Origin: Allorhodoferax sp032337135
Lineage (GTDB): Bacteria > Pseudomonadota > Gammaproteobacteria > Burkholderiales > Burkholderiaceae_C
Reading direction: 5' to 3'
Length of the DNA: 64,000 nucleotides
NCBI RefSeq assembly: GCF_032337135.1
Contig: NZ_JAVXZZ010000003.1
Span: 124,001 to 188,000 of the forward strand
Of the stretch, positions 51,754 through 60,065 are shown piece after piece; positions within the stretch are counted from its first letter, which is position 1, and every line of letters starts with the position of its first letter. Under the pieces are notes generated by a model, which saw nothing but the letters and a program-made list of their open reading frames with translations, was not told the DNA's origin and did not search any database. A program made the translations under genes and the position numbers.

Positions 51754-52080
51754 TTACGCCTGCCACACGCCGAAACCCGCTGAGCGCAGGTCTATGCCCA
51801 CGTCTACTTCCTTGGCTACCGCATCCTCGTAGCCCATGGGGTTGAAGGCCTCGTACAGGTCGGGCAGCAGGTGCAGGCCGTACTGCTGCACGAAGCGGTT
51901 GGCCTGGATGCCGGCCTTGTGCTTGTCGAAGCGCACATCCGGGTCCAGCCCGGTCATGCCCACATACACGCAGGGCTTGCCTTCCACATAGCCGGGGTTG
52001 CAGCGCCGAAAGCGCGGCTCCAGCAGCACGTCCTTCGCCAGTTCAATCACATAGACGTGGTGGTGTTTGCGGCGTGCCAT
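51754..52080 (-). CDS. Possible GIY-YIG-fold protein
   Basis: A 108-residue basic protein. HHHVYVIELAKDV, then KPCVYVGMTGLDPDVRFDKHKAGIQANRF (about 35-63) has the spacing of a GIY-YIG nuclease core (YVI ... YVG-x-T ... R ... H-K-x-G). The catalytic Glu near the end (EVDVGIDL) may be present. If real it would be a small stand-alone nuclease; the family call is tentative. Divergent from a binding-protein gene, with repeat copy 8 between them. Confidence 0.65.
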   Translation of the reverse strand: MARRKHHHVYVIELAKDVLLEPRFRRCNPGYVEGKPCVYVGMTGLDPDVRFDKHKAGIQANRFVQQYGLHLLPDLYEAFNPMGYEDAVAKEVDVGIDLRSAGFGVWQA

Positions 52081-52093
52081 GGCCGCATTGTGA

Positions 52094-52151
52094 ATGAAAT
52101 TGGCACCCGGCCCGCTTGGATGCTGCGCAGGAAGCTAGCAAATATGTAGCG
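52094..52151 (+). repeat. Dispersed 60-bp intergenic repeat, copy 8
   Basis: ATGAAATTGGCACCCGGCCCG, then TGCTGCGCAGGAAGC and GCTA-N9-TAGCG. It lies in the promoter interval between two divergent genes. Confidence 0.78.
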
Positions 52152-52275
52152 CCGCCACGGCCGATTGCTCATTCGGCGGCGCACTGCAGCAGGCGAGCCA
52201 GCCCCCAATCGCCCTGCAGCGCGGAGTGCTTCTGCTTGGCGATAGACTGTCGCGCACCAACGGTAGGAGACAAGC

Positions 52276-53052
52276 GTGAAACGAATCGACTTCTCATTAC
52301 CTGGCCTGGCGTCTGCCGGCTTGACGTGCCTGGCCCTGCTGGCCCTGCCTGTGGCGGCGCAGGTCGGCAGCGCCGACACAGACCTGACCATCCTGTGGAC
52401 GGAGCGGATTCCCTTCCAGTACACCGGGGAAGACGGCAAGCCCCGGGGCCTGCTGGTGGACATAGGCCGCAAGCTGCTGGCCAAGGCCGAGCTGTCGTAC
52501 ACCGAGGTCATGCTGCCGGCCAACCGCGTGATCATGGAACTCACCCGCAACGACATGCCAGCCTGCGCGATCGGCTGGTACATGAACGACGAGCGCGCGG
52601 CCTTTGCCCAGTTTTCCAAGCCGGTCTACAAGGACCTTCCCCTGCGCGGCGTGTTCCGGGCCGGTGTCGACGTCCCACCGCAGGTAACGGCCGCCACGGC
52701 CTTGACCGGCATGAACATGCGCATCCTGCTCAAGCAGGGCTTTGCCTACGGGCCGTACCTGGACGCACTGCTCGCCAAGGCCCCGCCCGAGCGCCTGCAG
52801 CGCGTGACGGGCGAAGCGACCAACCTGCTGAAGATGATTGCCGCCGACCGGGCGGATGTGGTGCTGCTGGCGCAGGAGGAAATCGAGTTCTACAGCGCGG
52901 TCGACCCCGCGTTCACGCGGAACTTCAAGGTGCTGGTGTTCAAGGACGCACCCGAGACCGAGCGCCGCTATGTCATGTGCAGCAAGCGCGTATCGCCCGA
53001 TGTCATGCGCAAGATCAACGCCGCCATAGCCGCCACCACGAACGTGCGCTAG
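52276..53052 (+). CDS. Periplasmic solute-binding protein, family 3-like, orphan
   Basis: A 258-residue exported protein with a signal peptide (residues 9-30, VAAQ). DLTILWTERIPFQYTGEDGKPRGLLVDIGRKLLAKAEL is the first lobe, and FAYGPYLDALLAK (near 157) the second. No transporter genes are adjacent. The start ATG/GTG region at 52276 has GTAGGAGAC upstream. Repeat copy 9 follows its stop by 9 bases. Confidence 0.83.
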   Translation: MKRIDFSLPGLASAGLTCLALLALPVAAQVGSADTDLTILWTERIPFQYTGEDGKPRGLLVDIGRKLLAKAELSYTEVMLPANRVIMELTRNDMPACAIGWYMNDERAAFAQFSKPVYKDLPLRGVFRAGVDVPPQVTAATALTGMNMRILLKQGFAYGPYLDALLAKAPPERLQRVTGEATNLLKMIAADRADVVLLAQEEIEFYSAVDPAFTRNFKVLVFKDAPETERRYVMCSKRVSPDVMRKINAAIAATTNVR

Positions 53053-53061
53053 TGTTTTTGA

Positions 53062-53121
53062 TGCAAATCGGCATCCAGCCCGCATGGAATGTGCGTAGGC
53101 AGCTATTCAATTGGTAGCAAT
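53062..53121 (+). repeat. Dispersed 60-bp intergenic repeat, copy 9
   Basis: TGCAAATCGGCATCCAGCCCG, then TGTGCGTAGGCAGC and GCTA-N9-TAGC. Lies between the binding-protein stop and the convergent M48 gene. Confidence 0.78.
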
Positions 53122-53153
53122 TGGGGGCGCGCCAATGTGCCGCCCGTTTCTGC

Positions 53154-54074
53154 CTAGTTTGGGGGTGCCTGGGGCTTGGTCTCGGCGACAGGTGCAGCGG
53201 GAGGAGTGTGTGCCACGGGCATGGGCGCCATGGCGGGCCGCGCCCCTTCGCCTGCGGCTGCACCGGTGAGCTTGCGCAAGGTCTGGTCCACGTCCGCCAC
53301 GCGGTCGCTGGCGGGTGGGTGGGTCTTGTACAGGGCTTCCAGGGGGCCGGTATCGGCCTTGAGGCTGGCCAGGCGCTGCATGAAGTTGACGCAGGCCGCG
53401 GGGTCGTAGCCTGCACGTGCCGCCAGCAGCACGCCCTCTTCATCGGCCTGCTGTTCCGCGCTGCGGTCCAGCCCCCGGGTGAACAGCTCCTTGCCCTCGC
53501 TCAGCGCCCAGCTGCGCGAGTCGGGCACCAGGCTGGCGCCGGATCTGCGGTTGTCCGACTTGATCTGCACCGCACTGGCACCGGCTTCCAGCAGCAGGCT
53601 CTTTTGCATCACGCTGATGTGGTGGCGTCGGCTGATGTGGGCAATCTCATGCCCCAGCACACAGGCCAGCTCGGCCTCGTTTACCACCAGCTTCAGCATG
53701 CCTTGCGTCACCAGTACGGTGCCGCCCGGGGCCGCAAAGGCGTTGATGCTGTCCGACTGCACCAGCGCAAAACGCCAGGGCAGCTCCGGCCGGGTGGAGC
53801 GCAGCGCAACCCACACCCCCACCTGGTTCAGGTACTGCTGGAAAGCCGCGTCCGGCACCAGCGGGTACGTCACCAGCATGGCAGCCACGATGTCCTTGCC
53901 CACGCGCACCTCGTCTTCCGTGCCCATGGCACCCACGGTCTGGCTTTTCACCAGGTTCTTGCCGGTGTTGAATATGGCCCCCAAGTCAATCGTGGTCTGG
54001 GCCATGGCACCTGCTGCATGCAGGGCCAGCGCGCACAGGGCAGCGCGCAGCGGCAGGGTGGGGCGGCGCGTCAT
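53154..54074 (-). CDS. Secreted M48-family metalloprotease
   Basis: A 306-residue periplasmic zinc protease. Signal peptide (residues 9-26, AMAQ), zinc motif in VLGHEIAHISRRH (near 139-151), and the third Glu in SAEQQADEEG (near 205). The C-terminus is Pro/Ala-rich. It resembles the BepA/LoiP group of periplasmic quality-control proteases. Its start overlaps the stop of the upstream small exported gene by four bases (ATGA), implying a functional pair. Confidence 0.9.
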   Translation of the reverse strand: MTRRPTLPLRAALCALALHAAGAMAQTTIDLGAIFNTGKNLVKSQTVGAMGTEDEVRVGKDIVAAMLVTYPLVPDAAFQQYLNQVGVWVALRSTRPELPWRFALVQSDSINAFAAPGGTVLVTQGMLKLVVNEAELACVLGHEIAHISRRHHISVMQKSLLLEAGASAVQIKSDNRRSGASLVPDSRSWALSEGKELFTRGLDRSAEQQADEEGVLLAARAGYDPAACVNFMQRLASLKADTGPLEALYKTHPPASDRVADVDQTLRKLTGAAAGEGARPAMAPMPVAHTPPAAPVAETKPQAPPN

Positions 54075-54454
54075 GGCAGCCCCCCCGGTGCCGGGGCAGC
54101 CGGGCCTGCTGGGGCAGGCGCTGGCTTGGAGGCGGGTGCACCGGCCAGTTCCACCACCCGCGCGCTCAGGCCGCGCCGTGCTGCGGCCGACTCGGCCTCG
54201 GTACGGCCTACTGCCCAGCTTTCCAGCAGACGGATGTCTGCTGCGGGTGCTTCCGCGCCTGCGGCCGGGGCTGCTGCGCTGGCATCGTCCATGCCCCGTA
54301 TGCCCAGGGTGGCCGTCGGGGTTTGGGGCGCAGGCTTGGTGGTTCCGCCCAGTGCGCCGGTAATGGACCGGAAAAACCCGGTCAATGGGTTGCTCTGGGC
54401 CAGCACCAGCGTTGGTGCCAGCAGCAGCGCAAGATGCACGCCACGTACTCTCAT
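54071..54454 (-). CDS. Small exported partner of the M48 protease
   Basis: A 127-residue exported protein with a signal peptide (residues 3-19, VLAQ), a Gly/Thr/Pro-rich middle and an Ala/Pro-rich end (ASKPAPAPAGPAAPAPGGLP). A short ordered core, ADIRLLESWAVGRTEAESAAARRGLSARVV, lies near 72-102. Not a family I know. Coupled to the M48 gene by an ATGA overlap, so it may be a chaperone, inhibitor or substrate of the protease. Confidence 0.72.
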   Translation of the reverse strand: MRVRGVHLALLLAPTLVLAQSNPLTGFFRSITGALGGTTKPAPQTPTATLGIRGMDDASAAAPAAGAEAPAADIRLLESWAVGRTEAESAAARRGLSARVVELAGAPASKPAPAPAGPAAPAPGGLP

Positions 54455-54584
54455 GGGGCCTCCTGAACAGAAACCGCAATGTCGGGATCAATACAGTTTA
54501 GTCATTCCACCCCGGGGGCGGCGGACTTTTTTTGGTGCTGCCGAGCACCCAGCGCACCCTTGGGAAATGCGCCGCCTTCCCCAG

Positions 54585-55124
54585 CTAGAACGACGAGCCC
54601 GGCTCGCTCAGAAAGGCCAGTTCTTCGGCTGTGGAGCTGCGCCCCAGCACGGCATTGCGGTGCGGGTAGCGGCCGAAGCGGGTGATGATGGCCTGGTGGC
54701 GCAGCTCGTAGTCGAGGTTGCCTTCCAGGCCCGGCTGTGCAAACAGCGCCACCGCCTGCGCGTGCACCAGCGCCGACTCGCTGTGCATGTAGGGCATGTA
54801 GGCGAACTTGCGTTGCTCCATCGGCAGGCTGCGGTCCCCCCGACAAGCCACCAGCTCCTGTGCCAGCACCAGGGCCAAGGCGTCTTGCGCAAAGGCGCGG
54901 GGCGTGTCGCGGTAGGCGTTGCGCGAGAACTGGTCCGGCACAATGATCTCCGCCAGCCGCCCCTCGGGCGTGGTGCGCCAGCCAAACAGCTCACACCTAG
55001 CCGCCGCTTCCAGCGTGGCACCGAAGCGGGTGCGTATGGTTTCGTCCAGCGCGGGGTCTTTGACGAAGTGCTGCTGGGGGGTGAGTTCGGTGAACCAGAA
55101 GTGGAGGATGGCTTGGGCTTGCAT
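54585..55124 (-). CDS. DUF924-family protein
   Basis: A 179-residue all-helical protein matching DUF924: AILHFWFTELTPQQHFVKDPALD near the N-terminus, IIVPDQFSRNAYRDTPRAFAQD (near 70-90), FAYMPYMHSESALVHAQAV (near 115-135) and RFGRYPHRNAVLGR (near 157). TPR-like fold, unknown function. ATG at 55124 is favoured over 55154. Divergent from the NYN-domain gene, with repeat copy 10 between. Confidence 0.87.
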   Translation of the reverse strand: MQAQAILHFWFTELTPQQHFVKDPALDETIRTRFGATLEAAARCELFGWRTTPEGRLAEIIVPDQFSRNAYRDTPRAFAQDALALVLAQELVACRGDRSLPMEQRKFAYMPYMHSESALVHAQAVALFAQPGLEGNLDYELRHQAIITRFGRYPHRNAVLGRSSTAEELAFLSEPGSSF

Positions 55125-55156
55125 GGGTGCCAGTGTACGCAGGCCGGTGTTCATGT

Positions 55157-55215
55157 GCCAAATTGGCTTCTGGCCCGCGTGGAAATTGCGCAGGCAGCTA
55201 CGAAAAGCATAGCGA
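55157..55215 (+). repeat. Dispersed 60-bp intergenic repeat, copy 10
   Basis: TGCCAAATTGGCTTCTGGCCCG, trimmed to its signposts, then AATTGCGCAGGCAGC and GCTA-N9-TAGCGA. Among the best-conserved copies. Confidence 0.82.
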
Positions 55216-55258
55216 ATGCGGCGGCGTTACCATGCTGCACAAAACAGGGAGGAACACC

Positions 55259-56005
55259 ATGGCAACCAATACCAACCACAAGCTGGCCGTGCTCATTGAC
55301 GCGGACAACGCGCAGGCCAGCGTCATCCGTGATTTGCTGGCTGAAGTGTCGCGCTACGGCACCGCCACCATCAAGCGCGCCTATGGCGACTGGACCAGCA
55401 GCAACCTCAAAAGCTGGAAAGAGGTGCTGCACGCGCTGGCCATCCAGCCCATACAGCAGTTCAGCTACACCACGGGCAAGAACGCCACCGACTCGGCCCT
55501 CATCATCGACGCCATGGACGTGCTGCACAGCGGCAGCGTGGACGGCTTCTGTCTGGTAAGCAGCGACAGCGACTTCACCCGCCTGGCCACCCGCATCCGC
55601 GAGGCGGGGCTGGTGGTGTATGGCTTTGGCGAGCGCAAGACCCCCGAGCCCTTCGTGGCCGCCTGCGACAAGTTTGTGTACACCGAAATTCTGCGCACCC
55701 CGGCAGAAGAGGCCAAGGCCGCGCCCGAGCCCGTGGCCGAGCTGCCCAAGCTCAAGCCCATGCTGCTCAACGCTCTGAACGCCACGGCGCGGGAAGACGG
55801 CTGGACCACGTTATCGGCTCTGGGCAGCCAGCTGAACCGCAGCAACCCGTCATTCGACCCCCGCAACTACGGCGTAGCCAAACTGGGCGAACTGATCCGC
55901 CAGCAGGCTGCGTACCTGGAAGTGAAGGAAGTGAAAAGCGGGGAGGGCGATGCCGCCCAGGTGCACTTGCATGTGCGGCGCAAGGCGGGGGCGCAGAAGG
56001 GGTGA
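55259..56005 (+). CDS. NYN-domain ribonuclease with OST-HTH/LOTUS domain
   Basis: A 248-residue protein. The N-terminal PIN-like NYN domain (about 8-150) has the acidic metal ligands in LAVLIDADNAQ (near 14), NATDSALIIDAMD (near 76-88) and CLVSSDSDFTRLA (near 97-109). The C-terminal LOTUS domain (about 165-245) has DGWTTLSALGSQLNRSNPSFDPRNYG. NYN-LOTUS proteins are thought to cleave RNA. GGGAGG lies before the ATG. It lies beside the ParA-SIR2 insert but has the host base composition; repeat copy 11 separates them. Confidence 0.88.
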   Translation: MATNTNHKLAVLIDADNAQASVIRDLLAEVSRYGTATIKRAYGDWTSSNLKSWKEVLHALAIQPIQQFSYTTGKNATDSALIIDAMDVLHSGSVDGFCLVSSDSDFTRLATRIREAGLVVYGFGERKTPEPFVAACDKFVYTEILRTPAEEAKAAPEPVAELPKLKPMLLNALNATAREDGWTTLSALGSQLNRSNPSFDPRNYGVAKLGELIRQQAAYLEVKEVKSGEGDAAQVHLHVRRKAGAQKG

Positions 56006-56037
56006 AGCTGCTGAGGCGGGCTTTGGGCGCTTTTGGG

Positions 56038-56098
56038 TGCCAAATTGGCACCCAGCCCTCGTGGAATGTGCGCAAGCAGCTATAAAAAGCGTAGCGAC
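56038..56098 (+). repeat. Dispersed 60-bp intergenic repeat, copy 11
   Basis: TGCCAAATTGGCACCCAGCCC, then TGTGCGCAAGCAGC and GCTA-N9-TAGCGACTG. It marks the host side of the AT-rich ParA-SIR2 insert. The rest of the interval up to 56198 holds nothing recognisable. Confidence 0.82.
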
Positions 56099-56198
56099 TG
56101 CGGGAGAATTTGCCTCTACTGGCTGTGCCGCATGTTGGATTACAAGACTTCAACCCAGAAGCGTTGCAGATGGCAGATGGTACTTAGGCTTCGCTAGA

Positions 56199-57071
56199 TT
56201 AAATATCTGGATTTTCATCGCGATATGAAAGTACTCGATCTGCAAGGGCCTCCACTGATGCCGATAGGGCTTCGAAATTGCCGCTTTCGTATTCAATGAA
56301 CTCCAAGTTGTATGTGCGCTCGGCCGCTTTCTTGAGAGAAGGGGGGGTTCCAGAGCCGGTCACAAAGTAGTGCTTGTGAGATGACGGTGCGGAAATATTT
56401 GCGTTTTCAAGTGCTATCTGTATATCTGGGTCGCCCAGGCTGTATCCAATGAAAATAATCGTGTTAGTTAAAAATAGAGCGTCAAGAGTTTTGAAGAAAT
56501 GCGGATTATTTTGCTTTGCAGAAAAATAACTAGATCGCGTAAGTACGATCGATTCAGGATCGGTAATGCAACCGTGGGCTTTGATTACGCAGCGAATAGG
56601 AGATCGCAATTGGCCAACTAAGTGATGGTCAGTATATTTAAATACGTTATAACCTTCTGCTGCTTGGCCTTGCTGGCAGAATCTGTCATATACAGTATCG
56701 TAGTTCGTTGTTATCAGAACCTTGGGATCAATCTTCAAAATGGCATCATGCAATGTCGATGGCTGATAGCGAGGAATATCGAATATTTGACGCATTGCAT
56801 CGACATAATCCGCATGATTTAGTGCAGAAACAATTACTTCGGCTGCATCTAGAAATTTCTTCTCAGCAATTAATTGTTCACTCAATGTGCGTACATCGTC
56901 TTGATTCCGAATTTTCTTTGTCAACTCGGTGAGTAGTTCATCCCATTTTGGAGGGGTTCTGTCTCCAATTGTCGACTTGCAACCCGCTGAAACACCGGCG
57001 CCAGTAAAAACAATACAGCGTCGAGCGGCCAACTCCTTAACTAATGCATCCCCCCAATCAATCATTTTCAT
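56199..57071 (-). CDS. SIR2-like protein (probable NADase effector)
   Basis: A 290-residue SIR2-fold protein of the SIR2_2/defence type. NAD-binding GAGVS (Gly24-Ser28), T-N-Y-D at 122-125 and the catalytic His in IKAHG (His166) are all present; the zinc-ribbon cysteines of sirtuin deacetylases are not. In anti-phage systems such domains degrade NAD+ upon infection. The C-terminal FIGYSLGDPDIQIAL is typical. The start ATG follows the ParA-like stop by a single base (TGA-G-ATG), so translation is coupled. Its base composition is lower in G+C than the flanks. Confidence 0.85.
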   Translation of the reverse strand: MKMIDWGDALVKELAARRCIVFTGAGVSAGCKSTIGDRTPPKWDELLTELTKKIRNQDDVRTLSEQLIAEKKFLDAAEVIVSALNHADYVDAMRQIFDIPRYQPSTLHDAILKIDPKVLITTNYDTVYDRFCQQGQAAEGYNVFKYTDHHLVGQLRSPIRCVIKAHGCITDPESIVLTRSSYFSAKQNNPHFFKTLDALFLTNTIIFIGYSLGDPDIQIALENANISAPSSHKHYFVTGSGTPPSLKKAAERTYNLEFIEYESGNFEALSASVEALADRVLSYRDENPDI

Positions 57072-57072
57072 C

Positions 57073-58098
57073 TCACAGTTTTATATTTTTACTGAAGTTC
57101 TTGGCGATACTCTGAAGTATGGTTGCGTAATTTTCAATCATGCGATATTGAGAACCAACGATGCCATCTTTTGAAGCAAGAGTAATGATTGGGCATGCGC
57201 GAGTCTGCGCTAATGGAATAAGACTGTACATGTGAGGGACATCGCCAAGCTTTGCAGTTTTTACGTCCGGAAGTGCTCCACCAAACTTCTCGCGAAGATC
57301 CTCAATTTCAGCAGGAACCTTCTTGAGAATGTCTTCGTACCTGTCAGTTGCTATTCGCTCACCACCTTTGGATTTGGTCAGATACTGATTCAGCGTGTAC
57401 CCAATAAATCCAGTTTTTATGCTCGGAATTTTAGGGATCCCGTATTTGTCAAGACTACCAGGGGCAAGCTCTTCGCAACGTGGAAGCCCATGCTCATAAG
57501 TTCTGATGGCTTCCTGAAGCCATTTGGAAATATTGCGCAGTCCTAAGATACTGAAAATATCACTACCCATTGGAGTAATGAAATGGTCGCAACCTAATAA
57601 AACACTGCGGTTTATTGCGCCTAAGCTTGGACCGACATCAAAAAGCACCACGTCATACTCGGCGCAGTACTGTTGGCAAAAAGCTCTCGCCCAATTTGTC
57701 TTGCGATAGCCTCCAATTTGACCGGCCGATACCTCGCCCCAAGCAGCACTCAATTTGTCTTCCAAGAATGAAAGACTGGGATGACCCGCAACCAAATCCA
57801 CTCCAAAACGATTTCGTGCTGCTTGGATGGGTTGGAAGACGGCGGAAATCGCAGAATCGCCTTCTTGAATTGGCTTCAAAAGATCGAAGATAGTTGTTGA
57901 AGTCTCAGTATGATCATCCCAATAGAAGGTGGAAGCGAACTCTTCGCCCATTACAAGCTGAGTTGTATTGCACTGGGGATCGCAATCAACGATTAGTACT
58001 TTCTTGTGCATTACTAAAGACAAGAAAGCTGCCAAATTACAGAGAAGGGTTGTTTTTCCTACCCCTCCCTTGTTGTTGAACATTGCTACTGATTTCAC
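57073..58098 (-). CDS. ParA/MinD-like ATPase of a two-gene cassette
   Basis: A 341-residue P-loop ATPase. The deviant Walker A NNKGGVGKTT (Lys10 and Lys15), VLIVDCDPQCNTTQL (near 35-49) and the Walker B-like VVLFDVGPSLG (near 150) place it with ParA/Soj/MinD proteins, which form ATP-dependent dimers. No ParB or centromere repeats are nearby, so plasmid partition is unlikely. The start is GTG at 58098 with GGGAG 6 bases upstream. It lies 63 bases downstream of glnS on the same strand and precedes the SIR2-like gene. I infer a sensor or switch for the SIR2 effector. Confidence 0.85.
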   Translation of the reverse strand: MKSVAMFNNKGGVGKTTLLCNLAAFLSLVMHKKVLIVDCDPQCNTTQLVMGEEFASTFYWDDHTETSTTIFDLLKPIQEGDSAISAVFQPIQAARNRFGVDLVAGHPSLSFLEDKLSAAWGEVSAGQIGGYRKTNWARAFCQQYCAEYDVVLFDVGPSLGAINRSVLLGCDHFITPMGSDIFSILGLRNISKWLQEAIRTYEHGLPRCEELAPGSLDKYGIPKIPSIKTGFIGYTLNQYLTKSKGGERIATDRYEDILKKVPAEIEDLREKFGGALPDVKTAKLGDVPHMYSLIPLAQTRACPIITLASKDGIVGSQYRMIENYATILQSIAKNFSKNIKL

Positions 58099-58161
58099 GC
58101 TGACTCCCGATTTCTGTTGTTTAGTATTTAAATTTGTGTTGATTCGTTTGAGTCTGAAAGA

Positions 58162-60003
58162 CTATTTCCCCCAAGAATCCTTCAACCCCACCGCCAAATT
58201 AAACACCGGCTTGGCCCCCGCAACGTGGTCCTTGCGGTCCGCCACAAAGTACCCAATGCGCTCAAACTGGAATTTCTGGTCGGGCTGGGCCTGGGCCAGT
58301 GAGGGTTCCACGTAGGCGGTGACGACCTTCAGGCTGTTGGGGTTCAGGGCGTCCAAGAAGTTCTTGCCACCGGCGTCGGGCTGGGCGTCGCTGAACAGGC
58401 GGTCGTACAGGCGTACTTCGGCTTGCACCGCGTCGGCCACGGCCACCCAGGTGATGACGCCTGCGGCCTTGACGGTGCCGCTACCCGGCGTGCCGCTCTT
58501 GGTTTCGGGGAACACGGTGGCGTGCACCTCAGTCACGTTGCCTTGTGCGTCCTTGGCGCAGCCGGTGCATTCCACCACGTAGCCGCCCTTCAGGCGCACC
58601 TTGGCGCCAGGGGTGAGGCGCTTGTAGCCCTTGGGCGGTACTTCGGCAAAGTCGTCGCGCTCGATCCACACCTCTTTGCCAATGACGAACTGGCGGGCGG
58701 CGGGTTCGGGCTGGCCCTCAATGGCGTGGGGCAGGGCGGGCAGGGTGCAGGGTTCCAGGTGGCCGGCACCCAGGGTTTCGTCCCAGTTGGTCAGCACCAG
58801 TTTCACGGGGTCCAGCACGGCCATGCCGCGGTGGGCCTTGTTTTCCAGGTCGTCACGCAGGCAGCCTTCCAGCACGCTGTAGTCAATCCAGCCGCCGGCC
58901 TTGCTGGTGCCGGTGCGTTCGTGCAGCAGGTGCAGGCTCTCTGGCGTGTAGCCACGGCGGCGCAGGCCGACGATGGTGGGCATGCGCGGGTCGTCCCAGC
59001 CGCTCACGGTCTTTTCGTTCACCAGCTGCATGAGCTTGCGCTTGCTGGTGATGACGTAGGTGAGGTTCAGGCGGGCAAATTCGTACTGGCGCGGGTGCGG
59101 CTGGGCCAGCAGGCCGCCTTCGCACATGCGGTCCAGCAGCCAGTCGTAGAACGGGCGCTGGTCTTCAAATTCGAGCGTGCAGATGGAGTGGGTAATCTGC
59201 TCCAGCGCGTCTTCAATGGGGTGGGCAAAGGTGTACATGGGGTACACGCACCACTGGTTGCCGGTGTTGTGGTGTTCCGCGTGCTTGATGCGGTAGATGG
59301 CCGGGTCGCGCAGGTTGATGTTGGGGCTGGCCATGTCGATCTTGGCGCGCAGCACCATGCTGCCGTCGGGGTGCTTGCCGTCGCGCATTTCGCGGAAACG
59401 CGCCAGGTTCTCGGCCGGGGTGCGGGCTCTGAACGGGCTGTCCACACCCGGCTTGGAAAAGTCGCCGCGGTTGGCGCGCATTTCGTCGGCGCTCTGTTCG
59501 TCCACGTAGGCGTGCCCGGCTTCGATGAGGTACTCCGCCGCGCGGTACATGAAGCCGAAGTAGTCACTGGCCTGGTAGGGGGCGGCGCTGCCAGGCGCCT
59601 GGCCCTTCTGCGCCCAGTCAAAGCCGAGCCAGCGGATGGCGTCGACGATGCTGTTGACGTACTCGATGTCTTCCTTTTCGGGGTTGGTGTCGTCAAAGCG
59701 CAGGTGGCACACGCCACCATAGTCACGCGCCAGGCCAAAGTTCAGGCAGATGCTTTTGGCGTGGCCCACGTGCAGGTAGCCGTTGGGCTCAGGCGGAAAG
59801 CGGGTGCGGATCTTGGCGGGGTCGGGCTGCCCTAAAGCGTGGTGGGCGGCGTCGCCGGGGCTGCCGGCCCAGCGGCGGCTGGCGTAGGTGCCCTGTTCCA
59901 GGTCTTTCTCGATGATCTGGCGCAGGAAGTTGCTGGGTTTGACGGGTTCGGACGCAGCGGCAGCGGCTGCAGGCGCAGCCTTGGGGGAAGCAGGGGAATT
60001 CAT
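58162..60003 (-). CDS. glnS: Glutaminyl-tRNA synthetase
   Basis: A 613-residue class I aminoacyl-tRNA synthetase. The HIGH motif is in RFPPEPNGYLHVGHAKS (near 67-83), LRFDDTNPEKE near 100, and the KMSKS equivalent is VITSKRKLM (near 316-324). An N-terminal Ala-rich stretch precedes the catalytic domain; C-terminal anticodon-binding beta barrels follow. Its presence shows that this organism charges tRNA-Gln directly. The ParA-SIR2 cassette lies immediately downstream. Confidence 0.96.
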   Translation of the reverse strand: MNSPASPKAAPAAAAAASEPVKPSNFLRQIIEKDLEQGTYASRRWAGSPGDAAHHALGQPDPAKIRTRFPPEPNGYLHVGHAKSICLNFGLARDYGGVCHLRFDDTNPEKEDIEYVNSIVDAIRWLGFDWAQKGQAPGSAAPYQASDYFGFMYRAAEYLIEAGHAYVDEQSADEMRANRGDFSKPGVDSPFRARTPAENLARFREMRDGKHPDGSMVLRAKIDMASPNINLRDPAIYRIKHAEHHNTGNQWCVYPMYTFAHPIEDALEQITHSICTLEFEDQRPFYDWLLDRMCEGGLLAQPHPRQYEFARLNLTYVITSKRKLMQLVNEKTVSGWDDPRMPTIVGLRRRGYTPESLHLLHERTGTSKAGGWIDYSVLEGCLRDDLENKAHRGMAVLDPVKLVLTNWDETLGAGHLEPCTLPALPHAIEGQPEPAARQFVIGKEVWIERDDFAEVPPKGYKRLTPGAKVRLKGGYVVECTGCAKDAQGNVTEVHATVFPETKSGTPGSGTVKAAGVITWVAVADAVQAEVRLYDRLFSDAQPDAGGKNFLDALNPNSLKVVTAYVEPSLAQAQPDQKFQFERIGYFVADRKDHVAGAKPVFNLAVGLKDSWGK

Positions 60004-60065
60004 CGCGCCATTTTAGACGGCGGTTTGCCGCAGAAAGCCGCTGAAAGCGGCATGGTTGCGGGGTT

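Noticed and set aside
57073..58098. ParA gene as chromosome or plasmid partition locus
   Set aside because: No ParB gene and no parS-like palindromes nearby; partner is a SIR2 protein.
56106..58161. Prophage or integrative element
   Set aside because: Only two genes; no integrase, att-like direct repeats or tRNA target seen at the borders.
58423..59835. 470-residue plus-strand frame
   Set aside because: Antisense of glnS, with His/Gln/Val-rich composition and no motif.
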